From NCBI RefSeq assembly GCF_900111175.1, contig NZ_FOGI01000004.1:62001-126000 (forward strand): 64,000 nucleotides of DNA. The letters run 5' to 3'. A model generated the notes under the pieces. That model was not told where the DNA came from, did no database searches, and worked only from the letters and a program-made list of their open reading frames with translations. This document shows positions 7,732 to 15,084 of this stretch, in pieces. The first letter of the stretch is position 1. The number at the start of each line of letters is the position of its first letter. The DNA is from Actinokineospora terrae. Its GTDB lineage: Bacteria; Actinomycetota; Actinomycetes; Mycobacteriales; Pseudonocardiaceae. The translations under genes and the position numbers were made by a program.

Positions 7732-8520
7732 TCAGGAGCCCATGGCCAGGCCCATGGCGTGCACGCCGCCATCGACCATGAGCACGGAGGCGGTGGTGGC
7801 GGGGAGCAGGTCGGAGAACAGCGCGCAGACCGACGTGGCGACCGGTCGCGCGTCGTGCGGGTCCCAGCCGAGCGGGGCGTGGCTGTCCCAGTCGGCCTTG
7901 AGCTGGGCGAACCCGGGGATGGACACGGCCGCCTTGGTGCGCAGCGGACCGGAGTTGACCAGGTTGACCCGGATGCCCCGCGGTCCGAGCTCGCGCGCCA
8001 GGTACCGGACGACGGCCTCCAGCCCGGCCTTGGCGACACCCATCCAGTTGTAGGTGGGCCAGGCGACCTGCCCGTCGAACCCGAGGCCGACGACCGAGGA
8101 GCCGGGGCCGAGCAGCGGCAGGCAGGCGGCGGTGAGCGAGTTGAACGAGTACGTCGACACGTGCACCGCGGTCTGCACGTCGTCCCACGGCGCCTGGCTG
8201 AACTCGCCGCCGAGGCAGGTGGTCGGGGCGTACGCGATCGCGTGCAGCACACCGTCGAGGCCGTCGGCGAACCCGTCGTGCGCGCGGACCCGGTCGGCCA
8301 GGGTGGCAAGCTGGTCGGCGTCGGTGACGTCGAGCTCGACCACCGGCACGTCCGGGCCGAGCCGTTTGGCCAGCCGCTCGACCAGCGACATCCGGCCGAA
8401 CCCGGTGAGGATGACCCGCGCCCCCTGCTCGGCGGCGTACCTGGCCACCTCGAAGGCGATCGAGGAGTCGGTGATGACCCCCGTGATCAGCAGTCGTTTG
8501 CCGTCGAGCAGTCCTGGCAC
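7732..8520 (-). CDS. InhA/FabI-type enoyl-ACP reductase
   Basis: This 262-residue short-chain dehydrogenase is of the enoyl reductase branch. GLLDGKRLLITGVITDSSIAF at the N-terminus (quoted in part) is the InhA/FabI cofactor loop. Catalytic Tyr157 and Lys164 lie in PTYNWMGVAK, the same spacing and context as InhA Tyr158/Lys165. The C-terminus has LLPATTASVLMVDGG. It should reduce enoyl-ACP with NADH. Its location inside the biosynthetic cluster, between a thioesterase and a hydrolase, suggests chain reduction during biosynthesis; a duplicated resistant target is a second option. The gene has spacing of 12-13 nt to both neighbours, so it is clearly in their operon. Confidence 0.9.
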   Translation of the reverse strand: MPGLLDGKRLLITGVITDSSIAFEVARYAAEQGARVILTGFGRMSLVERLAKRLGPDVPVVELDVTDADQLATLADRVRAHDGFADGLDGVLHAIAYAPTTCLGGEFSQAPWDDVQTAVHVSTYSFNSLTAACLPLLGPGSSVVGLGFDGQVAWPTYNWMGVAKAGLEAVVRYLARELGPRGIRVNLVNSGPLRTKAAVSIPGFAQLKADWDSHAPLGWDPHDARPVATSVCALFSDLLPATTASVLMVDGGVHAMGLAMGS

Positions 8521-8533
8521 GGTCCCTCCGCAA

Positions 8534-9010
8534 TCAGCCTGATGACCGGGCCGGGCCCAGGACGGACAGGTGCGCCTCGCGCCACCGGTCGGTCCACGGC
8601 TCGGGCCGGAACGTCTTGGGGTTGAGCTTCACGACCGACCGCAGGCCGCTCGCGTGCGACTGGCCCTGGGGTCCCACGCAGCGGAAGCCGTAGCGCAGGC
8701 TGGTGGAGCCCAGGTGGTCGAGCCACAGGTCCACGTCCAGCGGACCGGTGCCCAGGTACGGCAGCTCCAGGTCGACCTCGAAGCGCCGCACCGCGTGGAA
8801 CTTGTCCGGGTTGTCCTCGATCGAGGCCTCCCAGGTGAAGCCGTTGGCCTCGAAGAACGCGGCGGTGGCCCGCTCGACGTGCACCGCGTAGCGCGCGTTG
8901 TGCAGGATGCCCATCGGGTCCAGCTCGTCGAAGAACACCCGGCTGGCGTGGCGGAAGGTGCCGGGCTCGACATCGGTCGACGGTCCACTGCGGAGCGGTG
9001 TCTCGGTCAT
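8534..9010 (-). CDS. Hot-dog acyl-ACP/CoA thioesterase (4HBT family)
   Basis: This 158-residue protein has a 4-hydroxybenzoyl-CoA thioesterase-like fold. The diagnostic DELDPMGILHNARY motif places the catalytic Asp at 31 and His at 37. Family enzymes release free acids from CoA or ACP thioesters. It is the first gene of an operon continuing through the enoyl reductase, hydrolase and aminotransferase. The -10-like TAGATT ends 6 nt before the ATG, so the mRNA may be leaderless. The shared cluster element overlaps this promoter. The substrate is unknown. Confidence 0.87.
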   Translation of the reverse strand: MTETPLRSGPSTDVEPGTFRHASRVFFDELDPMGILHNARYAVHVERATAAFFEANGFTWEASIEDNPDKFHAVRRFEVDLELPYLGTGPLDVDLWLDHLGSTSLRYGFRCVGPQGQSHASGLRSVVKLNPKTFRPEPWTDRWREAHLSVLGPARSSG

Positions 9011-9016
9011 GACACC

Positions 9017-9043
9017 AATCTAGCACGGTCGTGCGGATTGTTT
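9017..9043 (-). promoter_or_regulatory. Cluster promoter element A (thioesterase operon)
   Basis: On the minus strand ATCCGCACGACCG precedes TAGATT (9022-9017), a -10-like hexamer exactly 6 nt before the thioesterase ATG. GCACG GT CGTGC (9023-9034) forms an inverted repeat. The core matches element B upstream of the P450 for 13 consecutive bases. It is best read as a promoter with an overlapping regulator site giving a leaderless transcript. Confidence 0.55.
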
Positions 9044-9050
9044 CCCCGGT

Positions 9051-11003
9051 TCATCCCGCGACCACCGCCTCGCGCGAGGCGACCGGCGCCGCGACCGGAG
9101 CCGCGAGATCCAGGCAGGCCAAGGAGATCGCGTCCGAGTCACCCAGGGTCACCGAGTTCACCCCGGGCCGGATCCCCGCCGCCGTCACCCAGTGCACGGA
9201 CTCGGTCGGCACACCGAAGGCGAACCGGCGCGGGTGTGCGCGGTCGTCGGCGTCGATGACGTGGTACGGCCGAGCGGTGACGGCAAGGCCACCGGTCTCG
9301 TACTCCCCTACCTTGTGCAGGCGGCACTGACCGGTCGCCATCAGCTTGCCCAGCAACGGGTCGGCCGTACGACGCAGGTCGATCTCTTGCAGCCGCGCCT
9401 CGATGAGCACGGTCGCGCGCACTACGGATCCCGGGACGGCAGGCGACTCCAGCACGAAACCGGGCTCGTCCGGGTCCACGCGCAGGCGGACGTCCGGGCC
9501 CATCACGTGCAGCACGCCCGCCTCGATCAACGCGACGGTCTGCTCGATGCGGGCCGCGGGCGGGCCGATCGACAAGAACGCGTTGAGCGGGGTGTAGTGC
9601 CCGTCGAGGTGGTCTCGGTGCGAGTGTCCACTGAGGCCGTTGTGGTCGACGACGAGCCGGATCTCGTTGCGCAGGTCGCGCATCACGTCCAACGCCGCCT
9701 TGAGCGGGTTGTCCAGGTTGCCCTGCTGCGCCTGGGCCGCGTCCGCGCTGAGGTAGTCGAGCAGCCAGCGCTGGAACGCGTCCTGGTCGGCGAACACCTG
9801 CCCGCGGTACGGGGTCGCGATGCGCTCCCAGTCCCACCGGTCGTCGTTGGGGATACCGAACTCGTCGAGCAGGAGAGCCTCGGCGGGGTCGCCCCAAGAC
9901 TTGGTCAGGTAGCGCTCACGGAAGCGGTCCGCCACGCACACGCACTCGCGCTGGGCGAGCAACGTGGCGTAGTAGACCGTCTCCGTCTCCTTCGCGATCA
10001 ACGGCCACAGCTGCGTGCGGAAGTCGATCCCGCGCTGCGCCCGCAGGTCCGCGATGACCTCCGGCGTGATCACCAACGGGTCGTGGCGACCGGACGGGCC
10101 CTTCTGGTTCTCGCCCCGCGCGTGGTACGGCACACCACGGCGGGATCCGGCGTACAGCTGGGGTTCGCGGCCCGACGCGCGGTAGACCAACCGGCCGTCC
10201 TCGCGCTCGAACCGGCCACCACGCCCCAGGGTGAACAGGGCGAGGTGGTCGAAGAAGTTCAGCCCGAGCCCACGCAACGCGACAGCGGTACCAGGCTGGA
10301 TCGCAGACAGGTCCACGTCGGCCGGGTTTGACGGCAGCACATAGGTCAGACCGTGCTCGGCGGCGTAAGCGGCAAGCCCTTCCTCCGAAGCGCTAGGCCG
10401 GACCGGCACATGCCCCTGCGCCAAGATGACCGCGGCGAGGTCGTCGAGCCGCGTGCCGTCTTCGAGCAGGACCGTCTGCGGCCCATCGACGGTGCCGGTG
10501 GCGTCCTCAAGGGACACCGCCCGCGAGCGGTGCACCTCCACCCGCACCGTCCCGGGAGCCTGCCGCACGACGCGACGGAACACCCACTTGAGGTAATGCC
10601 CGTAGAACGCCCGAGAGGGGTAAGAGTCCGGTCCGAGCTCACGAGCCTGGGCCAGGACTTCCTCCGGGTAGCCCTCGGAGTTGCCCATCAGGACAAGGAA
10701 CCGTGCCCACTCATAGAGGCTGGGCCCGACCTCCAACCGTCCGGAGAGGTCGACGCTGTCGTCGGTGAACATCGACACCTGGGAGGCGACGGTGTTCAAC
10801 AGCAGCTGACGGTCCTGACTGGTCCGCCACACACCACCCGCGCCGGGGTGGTGCGGGTCGACCACGTGGACGGTCAGCTCCACCCGCGGGAAATCCCGGG
10901 CGTTGGCGCAGATCCGCTCCAGCACCGACAGGCCCCGCGGGCCCATGCCGACGACGCACACGGCGATCCGACCGGTGCGCGACGGGTCAACACTCGGGGG
11001 CAT
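9051..11003 (-). CDS. FAD/NAD(P)-binding oxidoreductase-like protein (NAD_binding_9 type)
   Basis: This is a large protein of about 650 residues starting at ATG 11003 (GAGAGG upstream). The N-terminal dinucleotide-binding motif VVGMGPRGLSVLERI (about 15-30) is typical of the actinobacterial FAD/NAD(P)-binding family with GxGPRG. VILAQGHVPVRP marks the second half of the first nucleotide fold. LNFFDHLALFTLGRGGRFE and YHARGENQKG are family landmarks. The family has few characterised members; some act as flavin N-hydroxylase relatives. It is the last gene of the long minus-strand operon and presumably modifies the product by redox chemistry. Confidence 0.8.
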   Translation of the reverse strand: MPPSVDPSRTGRIAVCVVGMGPRGLSVLERICANARDFPRVELTVHVVDPHHPGAGGVWRTSQDRQLLLNTVASQVSMFTDDSVDLSGRLEVGPSLYEWARFLVLMGNSEGYPEEVLAQARELGPDSYPSRAFYGHYLKWVFRRVVRQAPGTVRVEVHRSRAVSLEDATGTVDGPQTVLLEDGTRLDDLAAVILAQGHVPVRPSASEEGLAAYAAEHGLTYVLPSNPADVDLSAIQPGTAVALRGLGLNFFDHLALFTLGRGGRFEREDGRLVYRASGREPQLYAGSRRGVPYHARGENQKGPSGRHDPLVITPEVIADLRAQRGIDFRTQLWPLIAKETETVYYATLLAQRECVCVADRFRERYLTKSWGDPAEALLLDEFGIPNDDRWDWERIATPYRGQVFADQDAFQRWLLDYLSADAAQAQQGNLDNPLKAALDVMRDLRNEIRLVVDHNGLSGHSHRDHLDGHYTPLNAFLSIGPPAARIEQTVALIEAGVLHVMGPDVRLRVDPDEPGFVLESPAVPGSVVRATVLIEARLQEIDLRRTADPLLGKLMATGQCRLHKVGEYETGGLAVTARPYHVIDADDRAHPRRFAFGVPTESVHWVTAAGIRPGVNSVTLGDSDAISLACLDLAAPVAAPVASREAVVAG

Positions 11004-11076
11004 CTCGTTCCTCTCGCCGGAGCGGCTCTGGTGTCGTGGCAGGTCCGGCACGACGGGTCGGTCGGACCGGCTGTGG

Positions 11077-11988
11077 TCAGGACTGCCAGGTCACCGGGCA
11101 GTACTCGGGGTCGGAGTAGTCCGGGGTCCCCGCGGCGGTCTTGCGCACCAGGAAGTCGTGGTTGTAGTTCACCGGCGACCCGTCCGAGGTGCGGAAGTCG
11201 CGGTAGGCGTTGTCGCCGTCCTGCAGGTGCAGGGAGATCGCGCGGCGCGGGCGGTCGCTGACGTTGGCGCCGCTGCCGTGGTAGGTCTTGCAGTGGTGGA
11301 AGCTCACGTGCCCCTTGGGGATCTCCATGGGCACCTTCCTGACCTCGACGTTGTTGAAGGACGCGTTGTCCTCCAGCATCTGGTCGAGCTCGGAGCGGTC
11401 GCGCTCGGCGAAGTGCCGGTTGGTGGTGTCGTTGTCGCCGATCTCCTTCCACAGGTGGCTGCCGTCCACCATGGTGATCGTGCCCATCTCCTCGGGGCAG
11501 TCGTGGAAGGGGATGAACGCGGTCAGCATCTTCTCCGAGGTCGACGTCGACCAGTAGTGCTTGTCGAAGTGCCACGGGACGATGTTGGTGACCTCGTCGG
11601 GCTTGGGCTGCTTGTAGATCAGGGTCGACTGGAAGACCCGGATCGACTCGGCCTCGGCCAGCCGGGCGGCGACCGCGCCGAGCAGCGGCTTGCGCAGGAT
11701 CGCGCCGAGGGTGTCGTCCTCGTAGTGCACGTAGTCGTTGTGCCGCTGCACGTCGCCCTTCTCGGGCGTCCAGTAGGCCAGGCGCGGCGGGTGCGACGGG
11801 AGCCTGCGGTCGCGGTGCCCGCCGTAGTAGGCCTCGCTGGCCGCGACGAGGGTGTCGATCTCCTCGTCGGTGAACAGCTTCTTGCTCAGGTACCACCCGT
11901 GCTCGGCGTAGAACTGGACCTCGTCGTCGGTCGGCAGTAACGCGCGCTCTTCGTCGGTCAGGTCGAACGTCCGCAGTTGCGTGGTCAC
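11077..11988 (-). CDS. Phytanoyl-CoA dioxygenase family Fe(II)/2-oxoglutarate oxygenase
   Basis: This 303-residue protein begins at GTG 11988 with GAGGGG upstream. The iron facial triad is visible: His140 and Asp142 in PWHFDKHYW and distal His237 in TYHGSG, with Arg in RRAISLHLQ for the 2-oxoglutarate carboxylate. Length and motif order fit the PhyH family, which hydroxylates or halogenates acyl or amino-acid substrates. No halogenase-type Ala/Gly replaces the Asp, so hydroxylation is expected. It lies directly downstream of the hydroxymandelate synthase gene. Its substrate could be the aryl unit or an ACP-bound chain. Confidence 0.88.
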   Translation of the reverse strand: MTTQLRTFDLTDEERALLPTDDEVQFYAEHGWYLSKKLFTDEEIDTLVAASEAYYGGHRDRRLPSHPPRLAYWTPEKGDVQRHNDYVHYEDDTLGAILRKPLLGAVAARLAEAESIRVFQSTLIYKQPKPDEVTNIVPWHFDKHYWSTSTSEKMLTAFIPFHDCPEEMGTITMVDGSHLWKEIGDNDTTNRHFAERDRSELDQMLEDNASFNNVEVRKVPMEIPKGHVSFHHCKTYHGSGANVSDRPRRAISLHLQDGDNAYRDFRTSDGSPVNYNHDFLVRKTAAGTPDYSDPEYCPVTWQS

Positions 11989-12022
11989 GCTGGTTTTCCC
12001 CTCTATCCCCTGTTTGTGCTTC

Positions 12023-13099
12023 TCAGCCCGCGGTCGCGGGGCTCTCCGAGGCGCGCAGGACGGCCTCGTAGAGCGCGCGGATGTTGCCGCTGCCGAAGGT
12101 CTTGGCACCGTGGCGGTCGATGACCTCCAGGAAGTAGGTGCCCCTGGCGTGGATGGACCGGGTGAAGATCTGGAAGACCTCGCCCCAGTGGTCGCGGTCG
12201 ACGAGCACGTTGGTGCGGCGCAGCGCCTCCACCCCGAGGTCGACCCGGCCCAGGCGCTCCTGGAGCGCGTCGTAGTAGCTCGCCGGGGTCGACAGGAACT
12301 GCACGCCCCGCGCGGCGAAGGTCTCGACCGAGCCGACGATGTCGTCGGTGAGGAACGCCAGGTGCTGCACACCCGCGCCGTCGTGGCGGGCCAGGAAGTC
12401 GTCGATCTGGCCGGGGCGGCGGGTGCTGTCCGGCTCGATCAGGGTGAAGGTCACCTTGGTCGACTTGCTCTGCACGACCTTGGAGTCCATCGCCTGGTCG
12501 CCGATCTCGATGTACTCCTCGAAGATCTGGTCGAAGTCGAAGACGTCCTGGTAGAACCGGACGGTCTCGGCCAGCGTCCCCGCCGGAAGGCAGACGGCGA
12601 TGTGGTCGACGATGTCGAGCAGGGTGTCGCCCTCCTCGACGTCGTGGGTCAGCATGCCGATCACGCCGGGCAGGAACTCGTCGCGCTCGCCGTGGCGCTC
12701 GATGAACCGGTGCCGCACGTCGCCGAAGCCGATGACCTCGGCGATGGTCACGCTGCTCTCGCCGTCGGCGTGGGTGACCGGCTCGGCCACCGCGGTCGCT
12801 CCCCGGCTGACGGCCTGCTCGAAGGCGGCCCGCGCGTCGGCGACGGTGAAGGCGAGGCTGGACACGCCGTCGCCGTGCCTGGCCACGTACTGGGCGGCGG
12901 CGCTGCGCGGGTTGAGGCCGGAGGTGAGCAGCAGCTGTATTCGACCGTGCCGCAGCAGCAGCGACCGGTCGTCGGGCAGGCTGGTCTCCGGCCCGCCCTG
13001 GCCCGCCACCCGGAACCCGAGCGCCGTGCACAGGTAGAACGCCGACTGCTGGACGTCACCGACGTAGAGCTCGACGTGGTCGATGTCCTGGATATCCAT
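12023..13099 (-). CDS. hmaS: 4-Hydroxymandelate synthase (HPPD-like, HmaS)
   Basis: This 358-residue non-haem iron dioxygenase converts 4-hydroxyphenylpyruvate to 4-hydroxymandelate. Metal ligands are His166 (DIVDHIAVCL), His246 (GVQHLAFL) and Glu325 (YFLEVIDR). The active-site signature FGSGNIRALYEAV has Ile340, where HPP dioxygenases carry Phe (GNFKALFE). That Phe-to-Ile change is known to separate mandelate synthases from homogentisate-forming HPPD. ATG 13099 follows GGGGGAG; a longer ORF to 13165 lacks support. The downstream oxidase and aminotransferase in the same cluster complete the Hpg pathway. Confidence 0.88.
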   Translation of the reverse strand: MDIQDIDHVELYVGDVQQSAFYLCTALGFRVAGQGGPETSLPDDRSLLLRHGRIQLLLTSGLNPRSAAAQYVARHGDGVSSLAFTVADARAAFEQAVSRGATAVAEPVTHADGESSVTIAEVIGFGDVRHRFIERHGERDEFLPGVIGMLTHDVEEGDTLLDIVDHIAVCLPAGTLAETVRFYQDVFDFDQIFEEYIEIGDQAMDSKVVQSKSTKVTFTLIEPDSTRRPGQIDDFLARHDGAGVQHLAFLTDDIVGSVETFAARGVQFLSTPASYYDALQERLGRVDLGVEALRRTNVLVDRDHWGEVFQIFTRSIHARGTYFLEVIDRHGAKTFGSGNIRALYEAVLRASESPATAG

Positions 13100-13101
13100 T
13101 T

Positions 13102-13131
13102 CTCCCCCTTCGGGAGTGATTCGGTTACCGA
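13102..13131 (-). promoter_or_regulatory. Small hairpin over the hmaS Shine-Dalgarno and adjacent palindrome
   Basis: CTCCC (13102-13106) pairs with GGGAG (13112-13116) and would fold over the GGGGGAG ribosome binding site of hmaS in the mRNA. Just upstream in the transcript lies the 11-nt palindrome TCGGTTACCGA (13121-13131). They sit in the only sizeable gap (156 nt) within the long operon. They may tune hmaS translation or mark an internal promoter; this is weakly supported. Confidence 0.3.
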
Positions 13132-13255
13132 TGACAACACCAGGTTTCGACGGCACCGGAAACACACGGGAGCGACATCGTCACCCACGCTGGTTTGTCC
13201 GCTTTATTTCCGACTGGAAGGCCGACCCGGCACTAGAACATGTTTACCACAATCG

Positions 13256-13792
13256 TCATGATCCCTGGTCCATAACCGCGTGGAATCGACACACTTCACC
13301 ACCGGTGCGCACGCACGACACCCTGCTGTCACGGACCGTGACACCCATTCCCTCGAACCAGCCCTCGCGCATCTGCGGACAGGGGCATTCATACCCGTCC
13401 AGCGCCCGCGCGGCGGCCAACATCTTCAGCGCGTAGTTCTTGGTGATGACGCTTTCCCACTCGTCATCCCCGGTCACGGCGTGTTCGGCGACCATCATGG
13501 CCGGGTTCCAGGAGATCTTGGGAATTTCCGCGAACCACTTCACGAACTCGTCGAGCGACATCGCCCGGAAGTCGAGCCCGTGCTGGTGGCGGTACCAGCG
13601 GGCGATGCGGCGGAACACGAACCGGATGGCCTCGGCATTGATCTCGTTCGCCGCTTCCTGGCCGAACCGGCGCAGCACACCCTGGTACCACCGGGCGTCG
13701 TGCAGCCACCAGAACTCGTGCAGCGGCGGCGGCCCCGGATCGGCGTCGGTGTCGACATCGACCCGGCCGTTCTCGATTTCCGTCCCACCCAT
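13256..13792 (-). CDS. Small Cys-containing protein, possibly DUF6125/ATC-hydrolase-like
   Basis: This 178-residue protein starts at ATG 13792, with AAAGGGA upstream. It has an N-terminal acidic tail, then FWWLHDARWYQGVLRRFG and ANEINAEAIRFVFRRIARWY, a helical pattern resembling the poorly known DUF6125 or L-2-amino-thiazoline-4-carboxylate hydrolase-like families. Four cysteines cluster at the end (YECPCPQ, VSCVRTGGEVCRFH), which could bind metal or serve catalysis. It sits between hmaS and a ketosynthase in the main operon. The assignment is tentative and the function unknown. Confidence 0.6.
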   Translation of the reverse strand: MGGTEIENGRVDVDTDADPGPPPLHEFWWLHDARWYQGVLRRFGQEAANEINAEAIRFVFRRIARWYRHQHGLDFRAMSLDEFVKWFAEIPKISWNPAMMVAEHAVTGDDEWESVITKNYALKMLAAARALDGYECPCPQMREGWFEGMGVTVRDSRVSCVRTGGEVCRFHAVMDQGS

Positions 13793-13821
13793 CGTGTTCC
13801 CTTTCCCGCTGTGCGCGCCGC

Positions 13822-15084
13822 TCAGCCGAATCGCTTCGCGGTGGTGCTCGTCGGTCCGACCGCGAGGCTGATGTTGTGCCCGCCGAACCCGAAGGAGTTC
13901 GACAGCGCCACCGACACCGGCCCCTGCCTGGGCTTGTCCAGCACGTGGTCGAGGTCGCAGCCCGGGTCGACGTCGGTCAGGTTGAACGTCGGCGGCAGGG
14001 TGCCCTTGGCGATGGCCAGCGCGGTCACCGCCGCCTCGATCGCGCCCGCGGCGGCCAGCGAGTGGCCGATGACCGACTTGGTCGCGCTGACCGCGGGGCC
14101 GTCGGTGCCGAACACGTCGTGCACCGCCTTGGTCTCGGCGACGTCGCCGCGCTTGGTGCTCGTGCCGTGCGCGTTGATGTACTCCACATCGGACGGGACA
14201 AGACCGGCGTCCTTGACCGCCTTGCGCATCGCCTCGGCAGCGCCCTCACCGTCCGCGCGCGGCGCGGTCAGGTGGTGGGCGTCGGTGGTACCGCCCCAGC
14301 CGATGATGTCCGCGTACCCGGCGGCCCCGCGCGCCTCGGCGTGCTCGACGCTCTCCAGCACTACGACGCACGCGCCCTCGCTGAGCACGAACCCGTTGCG
14401 GCCGCTGTCGAACGGTCGGCTTGCCTGAGTCGGGTCGGCCCAACCGTTGGCGGTAGCGCGAGCGTTGACGAACCCGGTCGCGATGCTCGGGTGCAGCGGC
14501 GCGTCAGTGCCACCGCACACGACTACGTCTGCCTCGCCCGCGCGGATCAACCGCAGGCCCTCGGCGATCGACTGCGCACCGGCGGCGCACGCGGTCGCGA
14601 TGGCCGCGCTGTAGCCGCGCAGGCCGAACCGCAGCGCGATCCGCGCGGCGGCCATGTTCGGCAGGATGCCGGGGATCATGTACGGGCTGATCCCGGTGCG
14701 GCCCTTGTCGCGACGGGTGGCGGCCTGGTCCTCGTAGGTGAGCAGACCGCCGCCGCCACTGGAGACGACGGTCGCGATCCGGTGCGGGTCGGCGTTGTCG
14801 CCCACCGCGATGCCCGCGTCGGCGATAGCGTCATCGGCCGCTGCCAGGGCCAACAGCACGTACCGGTCCAGGCACGGGTCGGCGCGCTTGTAGATCGTGG
14901 CCGGGTCGATGTCCGGTGCGACACCGGCGTTCTCGATCCAGGTGGCGACCACGTGGTCGCGCGGCGGGGTGACGATGCCGGAGCGGCCCTCGCACTGCGC
15001 GTCGAACGTGGCGGTCAGGCCCCGACCAGCGGGGGTGACCATGCCGATGCCGGTCATGACCGCCGTGCGGCCGGGGGCGCTCAC
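13822..15084 (-). CDS. Beta-ketoacyl-ACP synthase (FabF-type), complete
   Basis: This 420-residue ketosynthase has the full Cys-His-His triad: Cys166 in ATACAAGAQS, His306 in NAHGTST and His341 in KSVIGHS. It should catalyse decarboxylative Claisen condensation on an ACP-bound chain. The GTG start (15084) overlaps the TGA of the AMP ligase as GTGA, indicating coupled translation. It differs strongly from the second ketosynthase of the cluster, so the two likely have separate roles or form a heteromer with the half-length KS-like protein. Confidence 0.93.
   Translation of the reverse strand: MSAPGRTAVMTGIGMVTPAGRGLTATFDAQCEGRSGIVTPPRDHVVATWIENAGVAPDIDPATIYKRADPCLDRYVLLALAAADDAIADAGIAVGDNADPHRIATVVSSGGGGLLTYEDQAATRRDKGRTGISPYMIPGILPNMAAARIALRFGLRGYSAAIATACAAGAQSIAEGLRLIRAGEADVVVCGGTDAPLHPSIATGFVNARATANGWADPTQASRPFDSGRNGFVLSEGACVVVLESVEHAEARGAAGYADIIGWGGTTDAHHLTAPRADGEGAAEAMRKAVKDAGLVPSDVEYINAHGTSTKRGDVAETKAVHDVFGTDGPAVSATKSVIGHSLAAAGAIEAAVTALAIAKGTLPPTFNLTDVDPGCDLDHVLDKPRQGPVSVALSNSFGFGGHNISLAVGPTSTTAKRFG

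Noticed and set aside
12023..13165. HPP dioxygenase in tyrosine catabolism
   Set aside because: Ile340 in the terminal motif and linkage to hmo and hpgT point to 4-hydroxymandelate synthase; no homogentisate pathway genes are nearby.
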